Positions 10,128-20,037 are shown, counted from the first letter of the stretch. The stretch: DNA of 64,000 bases from Azotobacter bryophylli (GCF_042643485.1 NZ_JBHRSJ010000001.1:1-64000), one strand, 5' to 3'. Program-made: numbers and translations. The notes: generated by a model not told the origin, from the sequence alone.

Positions 10128-10538
10128 TCAGGGCCTGTTCCGGGCCTTGAGCAGGTCGCGGATCTCCTCCAGCAACTGCTGATCCCGGGTCGGCGCCGGC
10201 GGTGCGCTGGGCGCCTCGGCCTCCTTGCGCTTGAGCTGGTTGATCGCCTTGACGCCGATGAAGATCGCGAAGGCGACGATGAGGAAGTCGATCACCGTCT
10301 GGATGAACTTGCCATAGGCCAGCACCACCGCCGGCGCGTCGCCCTGGGCGTGCTTGAGGGTGATGGCGAGGTTGGAGAAGTCCACCCCGCCGATCAGCAG
10401 GCCGAGCGGCGGCATGATCACGTCGCCGACGAAGGACGAGACGATCTTGCCGAAAGCCGCGCCGATGATGATCCCCACGGCCATATCCACCACGTTGCCC
10501 TTCACCGCGAAGGCCTTGAACTCGTTCAGCATCCCCAT
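10128..10538 (-). CDS. mscL: Large-conductance mechanosensitive channel
   Basis: 136 residues. The N-terminal amphipathic helix and TM1 read MLNEFKAFAVKGNVVDMAVG followed by IIIGAAFGKIV. TM2 is FIQTVIDFLIVAFAIFIGV, and the C-terminal charged helix ends LLEEIRDLLKARN. The pentameric channel opens under membrane tension to release solutes on hypo-osmotic shock. The start at 10538 is fixed by homology and GGAG upstream; a longer reading to 10685 is not supported. It is divergent from the YdcH-like gene. Confidence 0.96.
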   Translation of the reverse strand: MGMLNEFKAFAVKGNVVDMAVGIIIGAAFGKIVSSFVGDVIMPPLGLLIGGVDFSNLAITLKHAQGDAPAVVLAYGKFIQTVIDFLIVAFAIFIGVKAINQLKRKEAEAPSAPPAPTRDQQLLEEIRDLLKARNRP

Positions 10539-10672
10539 GGCTGTCTCCTTGCTTCCCAGGTGATCCGTCAAGTGTAAGTCAATGCCGCCGGGCCGGCACT
10601 CCGCGGGGTGGGGCAGGGGCCGGCATGGGCTGCTATGGTGAAAGCAATCCGGATCTGAGAGGAGGGCCACCC

Positions 10673-10927
10673 ATGTATGTCGCACCCCATTCCCTGACCA
10701 GAGACTTTCCGGAGCTGCAGGAACAGATGAAGCAGCTGCGCCAGACGGACGCCACCTTCGCCCGCCAGGTGGAGCAGTACGAGGACCTGGACAAGCGCAT
10801 CAGCCGTATCGAGAGCGGCACCGAGAACCTGGACGACCTGGCGCTGCAGACCCTCAAGCACGAACGGGTGGCCCTGAAGGACAGCATTTCCGACAAGCTC
10901 AAGGCGGCCAGTGCCGGCGGCCGCTGA
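10673..10927 (+). CDS. YdcH/DUF465-family small coiled-coil protein
   Basis: 84 residues, almost entirely charged alpha-helix with heptad-like leucines. Family features are PELQEQMKQLRQTDATFA near residues 10-27 and the closing LKHERVALKDSISDKLKA. Function is unknown; members are small cytoplasmic proteins. ATG 10673 follows GAGAGGAGGG. The upstream ATG at 10625 lacks a good ribosome binding site and would add unconserved residues. Confidence 0.85.
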   Translation: MYVAPHSLTRDFPELQEQMKQLRQTDATFARQVEQYEDLDKRISRIESGTENLDDLALQTLKHERVALKDSISDKLKAASAGGR

Positions 10928-10963
10928 GGCCGCTCCCCCGGCGGGCTCATTTGCCCTGACGCC

Positions 10964-11398
10964 CTACAGCAGCCCCCCGTAGCGGAACCCGGTCCCGGCC
11001 CAGGCGAAGGCCACCGCGGTCAGGGTGATCAGCAGGATGTGCAGGCCGAGCCGCGGCAGGCTCTGTGCGTCCAGCCGGGGGATCAGCGCCAGCCGGGCGT
11101 GGACGCCGAGGGCGGCGGTGAAGGCCAGGAGCAGCAGCTTGGCCTGGATCACGCGGGCCAGCGGCAGGTCGGAGAACCAGAGGTCGTGGGGCAGCCACAG
11201 GCTCGCCAACCACAGTCCGCTGACGACCTGCAGCAGCAGGGCGGGGATGCCGATGCGCTCGAAGATGCCTTCGAAGGCGCGCACCGGTTGCGGATCGCGC
11301 TGGCGCAAGGCCTTCGGCAGCACGCCCAGCAGCAGCACCAGATGGCCGCCGACCCAGACGCTGGCGCCGAGCAGGTGCAGGAACAGCAGTATTCGCAT
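10964..11398 (-). CDS. CopD-like integral membrane protein
   Basis: 144 residues with about four hydrophobic segments: residues 1-25 (LLFLHLLGASVWVGGHLVLL), about 55-75, about 85-105 and the C-terminal LITLTAVAFAWAGTGF. The HLLGASVWVGGH segment with two histidines resembles CopD/DUF2269-type membrane proteins, some of which bind haem or copper. Function is not established. ATG 11398 gives the natural membrane start; a GTG at 11434 would add 12 polar residues. It is divergent from radA. Confidence 0.7.
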   Translation of the reverse strand: MRILLFLHLLGASVWVGGHLVLLLGVLPKALRQRDPQPVRAFEGIFERIGIPALLLQVVSGLWLASLWLPHDLWFSDLPLARVIQAKLLLLAFTAALGVHARLALIPRLDAQSLPRLGLHILLITLTAVAFAWAGTGFRYGGLL

Positions 11399-11546
11399 GT
11401 CGTCTTCCTTCTTGTGGGGAGCGCCAGTGTGCACCGAATGGCGTGCCGCCGGGGCTGATCGGCATCAAGCCGCGGCTGCGCCTCGCGAATGGTGCTGTAT
11501 ATCCAGACAGCGGTTATCATGTGCTTTTCCCTCGAGCGGAGCTCCC

Positions 11547-12908
<1,362 letters not shown>

Positions 12909-12945
12909 CGCAGGGCAGGACCGGACGGAAGGTCGCGAGCGGTTT

Positions 12946-12974
12946 TGACAGTGTCTGGGGTGGCGCCAATCCTT
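12946..12974 (+). promoter_or_regulatory. Promoter-like block upstream of the first DUF3015 gene
   Basis: TTGACA (12946-12951) is followed after 17 bases by ATCCTT. The same TTGACAG...ATCCTTT arrangement (18-base spacing) recurs upstream of the second DUF3015 paralog at 14063. The -35 match is perfect and the -10 match is poor. Conservation between the two paralog upstream regions is the main evidence. Confidence 0.45.
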
Positions 12975-13011
12975 TACGGGTATCGCCATCCTTCTTTCAA
13001 GGAAAGGAAAA

Positions 13012-13536
13012 ATGAACACTTCGATACCTGTCAAAGCGCTGGCCTTGGGCTTGCTCTGCACCACCGGCATGGCGGCGGTCGCCGCGACGCGCGAGGGGGA
13101 CACGGGAACCGGAGGCGGCGGTTGCGGCTGGGGCAACATGGTCTGGGAAGGCAAGCACGGCCTGCCGCCCTACCTGCTGGCGAGCACCACCAACATGACC
13201 TCCGGCAACGCCACCTTCGGCATGACCTCCGGCACCAATGGCTGCGACACCAGCAAGACGATCCGCTACGGCGGCAAGTCCTGGCTCAATCTGGCCGGCA
13301 TGCTCGACTCCATCGCCGAGGACATGGCCCAGGGGCAGGGCGAGGCTCTGGATGCCTACGCGACCTTGCTGGGCGTCGAACAGGTCGACCGGGCGCATTT
13401 CGCCAGAGTCACCCACGACAACTTCGGACGGATCTTCAGCCGGCAGGACGTGACCGGTGAGGAGGTCCTCGACGCCACGCTCCAGGTGATGCGCCAGGAT
13501 CCCCGGCTGGCCCGCTACGCCGACCGGCCGGCATGA
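13012..13536 (+). CDS. DUF3015 family secreted protein, copy 1
   Basis: 174 residues with a signal peptide (about residues 1-25, ending MAAVAA) and the DUF3015 core: CGWGNMVWEGKHG, SGNATFGMTSGTNGC, and MLDSIAEDMAQGQGEALDAYA. Two cysteines in the core could form a disulphide in the periplasm. Function is unknown. It is closely similar to the gene at 14130, indicating a local duplication. GGAAAGGAAA precedes the ATG. Confidence 0.85.
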   Translation: MNTSIPVKALALGLLCTTGMAAVAATREGDTGTGGGGCGWGNMVWEGKHGLPPYLLASTTNMTSGNATFGMTSGTNGCDTSKTIRYGGKSWLNLAGMLDSIAEDMAQGQGEALDAYATLLGVEQVDRAHFARVTHDNFGRIFSRQDVTGEEVLDATLQVMRQDPRLARYADRPA

Positions 13537-13549
13537 CCGCCAGCCGGCC

Positions 13550-14011
13550 TCAGAGCCAGCGTCGTACCCGGGTCCGGTAGGCCTGGAACTGCTCGCCGAA
13601 CATCTGGGCGAGCAGCGCTTCCTCGTGGCGGATCACGCAGCGGTTCATGCACAGGATCAGCGCCGGCAGCAGCAGCCAGGGCCAGGCGCTGGCCAGGAGC
13701 AGGGCGATGCCGCAGTAGACCAGGCTGTCGGCCAGGTAGATGGGGTTGCGCGACAGGCGGAACGGGCCGCTGACCACCAGTTTCTGCGGTCTGCCATAGG
13801 GGTTGACCGTGGTCCGCAGGGCGAACATCTGCAGGGCGGCCCAGAGCATCAGCAGGACGCCGCCGTCGATCAGGCCCCAGCCGGCCCAGCGCGTCCAGTC
13901 GTTGTCCGCCAGCGGCAGGGGATGCCAGCGCCCCAGGCCGTAGGCCGTGCCGACGAACAGCAGGTAGATCACCGGCGGGGGCAGGAAGATTCGGGTGGAG
14001 CGATCGGACAT
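13550..14011 (-). CDS. Membrane methyltransferase, isoprenylcysteine/phospholipid methyltransferase-like
   Basis: 153 residues with three to four membrane segments (IYLLFVGTAYGLG; GVLLMLWAALQMFAL; YCGIALLLASAWPWLLL). The SAM-binding signature near the C-terminus reads GPFRLSRNPIYL, followed later by RHEEALLAQMFGEQFQAYRTRVRRWL. This is the ICMT/PEMT-type fold, methylating lipids or small hydrophobic acceptors; the substrate is unknown. It sits between the two DUF3015 copies on the opposite strand and converges on copy 1 with a 13-bp gap. ATG 14011 has GGAGGCC upstream. Confidence 0.8.
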   Translation of the reverse strand: MSDRSTRIFLPPPVIYLLFVGTAYGLGRWHPLPLADNDWTRWAGWGLIDGGVLLMLWAALQMFALRTTVNPYGRPQKLVVSGPFRLSRNPIYLADSLVYCGIALLLASAWPWLLLPALILCMNRCVIRHEEALLAQMFGEQFQAYRTRVRRWL

Positions 14012-14062
14012 GGAGGGCCTCCCTTGGCAACGACCCGATTGTAGCGCCGCGGATCGCGGAAA

Positions 14063-14093
14063 TTGACAGCTTCGGTGCCGTCGCTGATCCTTT
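14063..14093 (+). promoter_or_regulatory. Promoter-like block upstream of the second DUF3015 gene
   Basis: TTGACA (14063-14068) is followed after 18 bases by ATCCTTT, the counterpart of the block at 12946. Paralog conservation supports a functional promoter; the -10 element is not close to consensus. Confidence 0.45.
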
Positions 14094-14129
14094 CCGGCAG
14101 CCTTTCCATCATCACAGGGAGTGATTGAC

Positions 14130-14636
14130 ATGTACAAACGTCTGTTGGGCAAGGGACTGGTCCTGGGGCTGCTGAGCGCGGGCAGCATGGCGGCGCATGC
14201 CGATGCGGCCGGGGGCAAGGGCTGCGGCTGGGGCAACATGATCTGGGAGGGGCAGAACGGCAAGGCCTCCCACGTGCTGGCGATGACCACCAACGGCACC
14301 TCCGGCAACGCCACCTTCGGCGTCACCTCCGGAACCAACGGCTGCACCTCCCGCGCCCATCTCTCCTACGACGGGCGCTCGTTGCTGGCGATGAACGGCA
14401 TGCTCGACTCCATCGCCGAGGACATGGCCCAAGGGCAGGGCGAGGCCCTGGATGCCTACGCCATCCTGCTGGGCGTCGAACAGGCCGACCGGGCCCATTT
14501 CGCCAGGGTCGCCCACGACAACTTCGCGCGGATATTCCCGAGCGCCGATGCCAGCGGCGAGCAAGTGCTGGCGGCCACCCTCGAGGTGATGCGCGGCGAC
14601 GCCCGGCTGGCCCGCTACGTCAGACAGCCTGCCTGA
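14130..14636 (+). CDS. DUF3015 family secreted protein, copy 2
   Basis: 168 residues. A signal peptide ends at about MAAHA, followed by the DUF3015 core CGWGNMIWEGQNG, SGNATFGVTSGTNGC and a MLDSIAEDMAQGQGEALDAYA segment identical to that of copy 1. The ATG at 14130 is preferred over the GTG at 14121 because AGGGAG lies 7-12 bases upstream of it. Function is unknown. The two copies share their promoter-like upstream sequence. Confidence 0.85.
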   Translation: MYKRLLGKGLVLGLLSAGSMAAHADAAGGKGCGWGNMIWEGQNGKASHVLAMTTNGTSGNATFGVTSGTNGCTSRAHLSYDGRSLLAMNGMLDSIAEDMAQGQGEALDAYAILLGVEQADRAHFARVAHDNFARIFPSADASGEQVLAATLEVMRGDARLARYVRQPA

Positions 14637-14786
14637 TCCCATCTCCTTCCGCTTCGCCGCCACTTCCCGGCCCGGGCCGCCGCCCGAGCCGGTACTTCGG
14701 CATTGCGTTCGCCACCGGGGAATACCGCTGGCCGACTGGCAAGCGGTCTGACCATTTCGTCTAGATGCGTTGTCCCGACGCTTGCC

Positions 14787-14792
14787 TATAAT
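14787..14792 (+). promoter_or_regulatory. Candidate -10 element for cstA
   Basis: A perfect TATAAT lies about 290 bp upstream of cstA in an otherwise non-coding region. No clear -35 hexamer is visible at 17 bp, so an activator may be needed. If used, the cstA leader would include the inverted-repeat element at 14909-15051. Confidence 0.4.
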
Positions 14793-14908
14793 GCGCCGCC
14801 CCCGCCAGGCCATCTCCCGATCAATCCCGCCATCGTCCCCAGGCGCCGCTTCCGGCGCGAGGGATCGACAAAGCACGGATATTGGGTTTCCATGGCGAGG
14901 CTGAGCTC

Positions 14909-15051
14909 TATCAGTCTGTTGAGAAACTACCTGCGTTGCCGATGCTGCGTTAAAAACGTCTCGAAATGCTCATTTACGCACGTGAACTGCGCTTTTCGGC
15001 CGTTTTTGCCTCGCCTCGGCTGTCTCCCCGGCATTTTTCAACAGTCTGCTA
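14909..15051. repeat. MITE-like element with terminal inverted repeats
   Basis: A 143-bp block starts TATCAGTCTGTTGAGAAA and ends with the complement of TAGCAGACTGTTGAAAAA, so 15 of 18 bases match as terminal inverted repeats. Internally, AAAAACG and CGTTTTT also pair. No transposase or coding frame is visible. The base composition differs from the flanks. It occupies the space between a candidate -10 box and the cstA start, and would be transcribed as part of the leader, potentially as a long hairpin. It resembles small repeated elements known from pseudomonad genomes, but copy number cannot be seen here. Confidence 0.6.
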
Positions 15052-15080
15052 CCGTTTTTGCCCATCCGTTCGGAGTCCCT

Positions 15081-17147
15081 ATGGACAATAAGAATAATCC
15101 TCTGCGCCATCTGCCCTGGGTAGTGCTGGCGCTGGTCGGCGCCAGCGCCCTGGGCGTCATCGCCCTGCGTCGCGGCGAGGCCGTCAATGCCTTGTGGATA
15201 GTCGTTGCGGCGGTAGCCACCTACCTGGTCGCCTACCGCTACTACAGCCTGTTCATCGCTACCAAGGTGATGCAACTGGATCCCCGGCGCGCCACGCCGG
15301 CCGTGCTCAACAACGACGGCCTGGATTTCGTGCCGACCAACAAGCACGTGCTGTTCGGGCATCACTTCGCCGCCATCGCCGGCGCCGGGCCATTGGTCGG
15401 ACCAGTGCTCGCCGCGCAGATGGGCTACCTGCCCGGCACTCTGTGGCTGATCGCCGGTGTGGTGCTGGCCGGTGCGGTGCAGGACTTCATGGTGCTGTTC
15501 GTGTCCACCCGCCGCAACGCCCGCTCGCTGGGCGACATGGTGCGCGAGGAGATGGGCTCGGTTCCCGGCACCATTGCGCTGTTCGGCTGCTTCCTGATCA
15601 TGATCATCATCCTCGCCGTGCTGGCGCTGATCGTGGTCAAGGCCCTGGCCCACAGTCCCTGGGGCATGTTCACGGTGATGGCGACCATCCCGATCGCCGT
15701 GTTCATGGGCGTCTACATGCGCTACATCCGTCCGGGCCGGATCGGCGAGATCTCGGTGATCGGCATCGCCCTGCTGCTCGGTTCCATCTGGCTCGGCGGG
15801 GCGATCTCCACCGACCCGTACTGGAGCGAGGTGTTCTCCTTCGACGGCGTGCAGATCACCTGGATGCTGATCGGCTACGGCTTCGTCGCCGCGGTGCTGC
15901 CGGTGTGGCTGATCCTGGCGCCGCGCGACTACCTGTCGACCTTCCTGAAGATCGGCACCATCGCCGCCCTGGCCCTCGGCATCCTGATCCTCAGCCCCGA
16001 TCTGAAGATGCCGGCGCTGACCCAGTTCACCGACGGCACCGGCCCAGTGTGGAAGGGCGCGCTGTTCCCCTTCCTCTTCATCACCATCGCCTGCGGCGCG
16101 GTGTCCGGCTTCCATGCCCTGATCTCCTCCGGCACCACGCCGAAGCTGTTGGCCAACGAGAGCCACGCCCGCTACATCGGCTACGGCGGCATGCTGATGG
16201 AGTCCATGGTGGCGATCATGGCCATGGTCGCCGCCTCGGTGATCGAGCCCGGCGTGTACTTCGCCATGAACAGTCCGGCCGCGATCGTCGGTGCCGACGT
16301 CGCCAGCGTGGCCGCCAAGGTCAGCAGCTGGGGCTTCGTCATCACCCCCGAGGCCTTGGAAGGAGTGGCCCGCGACATCGGCGAGACCACCGTGCTGGCC
16401 CGCGCCGGCGGTGCGCCGACCCTGGCCGTGGGCATCGCGCAGATCCTCCATCAACTGATGCCGGGCATGAGCAGCATGGCCTTCTGGTATCACTTCGCCA
16501 TTCTGTTCGAGGCGCTGTTCATCCTCACCGCGGTGGACGCCGGTACCCGCGCCGGCCGCTTCATGCTGCAGGACCTGCTCGGCAACTTCGTCCCGGCCCT
16601 GCGCCGCACCGACTCCTGGGCCGCCAACGTGATCGCCACCGCCGGCTGCGTGGCGCTCTGGGGCTACCTGCTGTACCAGGGTGTGATCGACCCGCTGGGC
16701 GGCATCAATACCCTGTGGCCGCTGTTCGGCATCTCCAACCAGATGCTCGCCGCCATCGCGCTGATGCTCTGCACCGTGGTGCTGATCAAGATGAAGCGCC
16801 AGCAGTATGCCTGGGTCACCCTGATGCCGGCCGTCTGGCTGCTGATCTGCACCACCGTCGCCAGCCTGATCAAGCTGTTCGACGCCGATCCGGCGGTGGG
16901 CTTCCTGGCCCTGGCGCACAAGTACGAGGCCGCCCTGGCCGCCGGTCAGGTGCTGGCCCCGGCCAAGGACCTCGGCCAGATGCAGAACGTGATCATGAAC
17001 GCCTACACCAACGCCGGTCTCAGCGCGCTGTTCCTGCTGGTGGTGTTCAGCATCCTGTTCTATTCGCTGAAGGTCGCGTTCGCCGCCTCGGCCAAGGCCG
17101 AGCGGAGCGACCGGGAAACCCCGTTCCAGGCCATTCCCGGCGCCTGA
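15081..17147 (+). CDS. cstA: CstA-family carbon-starvation / pyruvate-peptide transporter
   Basis: 688 residues with about 16-18 hydrophobic segments. CstA-family landmarks are YLVAYRYYSLFIATKV, FGHHFAAIAGAGPLVGPVLAAQMGYLPG near residue 95, SGTTPKLLANE, and DAGTRAGRFMLQDLLG. Members import peptides or pyruvate in the inner membrane and are often induced on nutrient limitation. ATG 15081 has GGAG 9 bases upstream; the long in-frame extension to 14703 runs through the repeat element and is rejected. The small ybdD gene follows, the usual partner. Confidence 0.95.
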   Translation: MDNKNNPLRHLPWVVLALVGASALGVIALRRGEAVNALWIVVAAVATYLVAYRYYSLFIATKVMQLDPRRATPAVLNNDGLDFVPTNKHVLFGHHFAAIAGAGPLVGPVLAAQMGYLPGTLWLIAGVVLAGAVQDFMVLFVSTRRNARSLGDMVREEMGSVPGTIALFGCFLIMIIILAVLALIVVKALAHSPWGMFTVMATIPIAVFMGVYMRYIRPGRIGEISVIGIALLLGSIWLGGAISTDPYWSEVFSFDGVQITWMLIGYGFVAAVLPVWLILAPRDYLSTFLKIGTIAALALGILILSPDLKMPALTQFTDGTGPVWKGALFPFLFITIACGAVSGFHALISSGTTPKLLANESHARYIGYGGMLMESMVAIMAMVAASVIEPGVYFAMNSPAAIVGADVASVAAKVSSWGFVITPEALEGVARDIGETTVLARAGGAPTLAVGIAQILHQLMPGMSSMAFWYHFAILFEALFILTAVDAGTRAGRFMLQDLLGNFVPALRRTDSWAANVIATAGCVALWGYLLYQGVIDPLGGINTLWPLFGISNQMLAAIALMLCTVVLIKMKRQQYAWVTLMPAVWLLICTTVASLIKLFDADPAVGFLALAHKYEAALAAGQVLAPAKDLGQMQNVIMNAYTNAGLSALFLLVVFSILFYSLKVAFAASAKAERSDRETPFQAIPGA

Positions 17148-17205
17148 TCGGCCCATCCAGCCGGGCCCGTGCGCCGGGTCCGGCTCCAGACGAGGAGACG
17201 AGCGC

Positions 17206-17409
17206 GTGTTCAACGACCTCAGCCGCATGGGCAAATACCTCGGCAAGGCGGCCCGTATGCTGGTGGGCATGCCGGACTACGACACCTATGTCGAACACAT
17301 GCGCAGCAAGCATCCCGACCAGCCGGTGATGAGCTACGAGGAGTTCTTCCGCGAGCGTCAGGACGCGCGCTACGGCGGCGGGAAGGGGCGGCCGATCCGC
17401 TGCTGCTGA
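17206..17409 (+). CDS. YbdD/YjiX family small protein
   Basis: 67 residues. The pattern GMPDYDTYVEHMRSKHPDQP followed by MSYEEFFRERQDARY is typical of the family, which is almost always encoded next to cstA/btsT and thought to assist or regulate the transporter. The start is GTG 17206 with GAGGAGA upstream. The C-terminal CC is unusual but the family ending is variable. Confidence 0.88.
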   Translation: MFNDLSRMGKYLGKAARMLVGMPDYDTYVEHMRSKHPDQPVMSYEEFFRERQDARYGGGKGRPIRCC

Positions 17410-17458
17410 GCCTGCCCGCGCCCCTCGGCGGGTAGGCCGCCGATCAATAGCTGTACCC

Positions 17459-17483
17459 GCGCGCCACGCTTAGCCGTGGCGCG
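17459..17483. other. Stable hairpin before the CobW/YjiA gene
   Basis: GCGCGCCACG and CGTGGCGCGT pair around a short CTTAGC-containing loop. There is no T-run, so it is not a canonical terminator. It lies in the leader just upstream of the ribosome binding site (GGAGGAAG) of the next gene and could affect ybdD mRNA end formation or GTPase-gene translation. Confidence 0.4.
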
Positions 17484-17506
17484 TGTCATTTCGGAGGAAG
17501 CAGTCG

Positions 17507-18478
17507 ATGTCCCAAACTCCCATCCCGGTCACCGTGCTGACCGGCTTTCTCGGCGCCGGCAAAACCACCCTGCTGCGTCATCTGCTCAAGGCGGAGCACG
17601 GCCTGCGAATCGCGGTGATCGAGAACGAATACAGCGAGACGCCCATCGACGGGCAGCTGCTGGGCGACCAGCCGGTGCAGCTGATGACCCTGGCCAACGG
17701 CTGCGTCTGCTGTTCCATCCACGTGGAACTGGAGAAGGCCCTGTTCCTGCTGCTGGAGCGCCTGGACAGCGGCGAGATCGCCTTCGACCGCCTGGTCATC
17801 GAGTGCACCGGCCTGGCCGATCCGGCGCCGGTGGCGCAGACCTTCTTCGCCGACGAGGAACTCTGCGACCGCTACGTGCTGGACGGCATCATCACCCTGG
17901 TGGATGCGGTCAACGCCGAGCGCCACCTGCAGGAGGCCATCGCCCAGGCCCAGGTGGGCTTCGCCGACCGCATCCTGCTGAGCAAGACCGACCTGGCCGC
18001 CGCCGAACAGGTCGAGGCCCTTTCCGAACGACTGCAGCGCATCAACCGCCGGGCGCCGATCCGCGTGGTGGAGCATGGTCGCATCGATCTCGCCGAACTG
18101 CTCGACGTGCGCGGCTTCAACCTGAACGCCGACTTCGGCCAGGCCCTGACCCTGCGGCCGGTGCTGCCCAGGAAGGACAAGGATCGCATCTCCACCCTGG
18201 TGCTGCGGGCGGACCGGGCGCTGGATCTCGAGCGGCTGAGCGCTTTCATGGAAGGGCTGCTGGAGCGCCACGGCAATTCCCTGTTGCGCTACAAGGGCGT
18301 GCTGGAGATCGCCGGGGAGCCGCGGCGCCTGGTGTTCCAGGGCGTGCTACGGCTCTACGGCTTCGACTGGGACGGCGAGTGGGGCGCGGACGAGGCGCGC
18401 GAGAGCGTGCTGGTGTTCATCGGCGACGACCTGCCGGAAGAGGAGATCCGCGCGGGATTCGCCGAGATTTGCGGGTAG
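17507..18478 (+). CDS. CobW/YjiA-family G3E GTPase, metal chaperone type
   Basis: 323 residues. Walker A is TGFLGAGKTTLLRH near residues 11-24. The metal-binding CxCC motif is NGCVCC near residues 65-70. The Walker-B-like VIECTGLADPAP and the base-recognition LSKTDLA follow. A CobW C-terminal domain fills residues about 225-323. G3E GTPases of this branch deliver or sense zinc or other metals; YjiA is the nearest namesake, and the gene is often found after cstA-ybdD. ATG 17507 is preferred because GGAGGAAG is 7 bases upstream. Confidence 0.88.
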   Translation: MSQTPIPVTVLTGFLGAGKTTLLRHLLKAEHGLRIAVIENEYSETPIDGQLLGDQPVQLMTLANGCVCCSIHVELEKALFLLLERLDSGEIAFDRLVIECTGLADPAPVAQTFFADEELCDRYVLDGIITLVDAVNAERHLQEAIAQAQVGFADRILLSKTDLAAAEQVEALSERLQRINRRAPIRVVEHGRIDLAELLDVRGFNLNADFGQALTLRPVLPRKDKDRISTLVLRADRALDLERLSAFMEGLLERHGNSLLRYKGVLEIAGEPRRLVFQGVLRLYGFDWDGEWGADEARESVLVFIGDDLPEEEIRAGFAEICG

Positions 18479-18516
18479 GGGCGAAGGCTCGCCCCTGCCT
18501 CGGCGCGTGCCGGCGG

Positions 18517-20037
18517 TCAGGCCCTCTCGGCTTTCCTGCGCAGCGCGGCCCAGCCCAGCAGCAGGGCACAGAGCGTCGCCAGCGGCCAGGAGCGCCAGCG
18601 CAGATAGGGCGTCAGGCCCTGCATCGGCGTCACCTCGCCATGCAGGACGGCCTGCTCGAACGCCGGCACCCGTTCGGCGATGCGCCCCTGCGGGTCGATC
18701 AGCACGGTGACGCCGTTGTTGGTCGCGCGGATCATCCAGCGACCGGCCTCGAGGGCGCGCATCTGGGCCATCTGCAGGTGCTGCAGGGGGCCGATGGAAG
18801 TGCCGAACCAGGCGTCGTTGCTGATGGTCAGGAGGATCTCGCTCTGCGCGGCCAGTTCGGCGGCGAACTCGGGATAGACCACCTCGTAGCAGACGTAGGG
18901 CGCGATCCGGTAGCCCTTGGCCTGCAGCGGCGCCTGGTCGGCCGGGCCGCGGGCGAAGTCGGACATCGGCAGGTCGAAGAAGGCGATCAGACCGCGCAGC
19001 ACTTCCTGCAGGGGCACGTACTCGCCGAACGGCACCAGCTTCTGCTTGAGGTAGTCGCCGTGGCCCTGGCCGACGACGGTGATGCCGTTGTAATAGCGCA
19101 CCTCGCCCTGGGCGTTGCGCTGGCGGATCGGCACCCCGGTGATCAGCGCGGCGTCGCGTCTGACGCTGTAGCGATCAAGCCCGGCGAGGTAGTCCCGGGC
19201 GAACTCCTGGAGGATGGGGACGGCGGTTTCCGGCCAGACCACCAGGTCGGCGCCCTCGGTCCGCTCCAGGGTCAGATCGCGGTACAGCTCCAGCTGGGCG
19301 CTGAGCTGCTCCGGGTCCCACTTCATGTTCTGTTCCACGTTGCCCTGCACCGCGGCGACCCGCAGAGGGGCGCCGGCCGGCGTGGTCCAGGCGTGCCCCG
19401 CGAGCAGCGCGCCGAGCGCCCAGGGGGCGAGCAGCAGCGCCAGCGCCGCGGCCAGGGCCGGCTTGCGCGGCAACAGCCGCGGCAGGTTGACCAGCAGGGC
19501 GGCCGACAGGGCCAGCACCAGGGAGATCAGCCAGACTCCGCCCAGCGGCGCCAGCCCGGCGAGCGGCCCGGTCAGCTGGCTGTAGCCGGCGTAGAGCCAG
19601 GGGAAGCCGGTGAGGAACCAGCCGCGGAACGCCTCCATGGCCAGCCACAGGGCGGCGAACGCCAGGGCATCGGCGAGCGGCGAGTCGGCGCGGCGCAGCC
19701 AGCGGCTCCACAGCCAGCCGGGCAGGGCGAAGAAGAAGGCCAGTCCGGCGACCAGGCCGAAGGTGAGCAGGCCGGCCAGGGGCACCGAGGCCGCGCCGTA
19801 GTCGTGGATGCTGACATAGACCCAGCTGGTGCCGGCGGCGAACAGGCCGAAGCCGTAGCACCAGCTGCGCCACAGCGCCGGGCGCGGCGCCAGTTCGCGC
19901 AGGCTGAGGTAGAGCAGGGCGATGGACAGCAGGGCCAGGGGCCAGAGATCGAAGGGGGCCTGCGCCAGTGGAGTCAGGGCACCGGCGGCCAGGGCCAGCA
20001 GGTTGCCCGGCCAGCCGGGGCGGGTGATCCAGCGCAT
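18517..20037 (-). CDS. lnt: Apolipoprotein N-acyltransferase
   Basis: 506 residues. About six N-terminal membrane segments (residues 10-215) precede a periplasmic nitrilase-fold domain. The Glu-Lys-Cys triad is visible: E in VVWPETAVP, K in LKQKLVPFGEYVP, and C in YVCYEVVYPE. Lnt adds the third acyl chain to lipoproteins such as the OmpA-like lipoprotein in this window, before Lol sorting. A final C-terminal helix (LATLCALLLGWAALRRK) completes the fold. It lies 122 bp after corC on the same strand, the conserved ybeY-corC-lnt order. Confidence 0.96.
   Translation of the reverse strand: MRWITRPGWPGNLLALAAGALTPLAQAPFDLWPLALLSIALLYLSLRELAPRPALWRSWCYGFGLFAAGTSWVYVSIHDYGAASVPLAGLLTFGLVAGLAFFFALPGWLWSRWLRRADSPLADALAFAALWLAMEAFRGWFLTGFPWLYAGYSQLTGPLAGLAPLGGVWLISLVLALSAALLVNLPRLLPRKPALAAALALLLAPWALGALLAGHAWTTPAGAPLRVAAVQGNVEQNMKWDPEQLSAQLELYRDLTLERTEGADLVVWPETAVPILQEFARDYLAGLDRYSVRRDAALITGVPIRQRNAQGEVRYYNGITVVGQGHGDYLKQKLVPFGEYVPLQEVLRGLIAFFDLPMSDFARGPADQAPLQAKGYRIAPYVCYEVVYPEFAAELAAQSEILLTISNDAWFGTSIGPLQHLQMAQMRALEAGRWMIRATNNGVTVLIDPQGRIAERVPAFEQAVLHGEVTPMQGLTPYLRWRSWPLATLCALLLGWAALRRKAERA

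Noticed and set aside
14703..15080. In-frame N-terminal extension of cstA by 126 codons
   Set aside because: It runs through the inverted-repeat element and a candidate promoter and encodes no conserved residues; ATG 15081 has a ribosome binding site and begins the family homology.
14970..17270. 766-codon antisense frame opposite cstA
   Set aside because: Low-complexity His/Gln/Gly composition typical of antisense frames in GC-rich genes; no domain features.
15194..17329. Long open frame overlapping cstA in another phase
   Set aside because: It is an arginine/proline-rich shadow frame caused by high GC; the cstA frame encodes a recognisable transporter.
17459..17483. Intrinsic terminator after ybdD
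   Set aside because: The stem is strong but no T-run follows; kept only as an unclassified hairpin.
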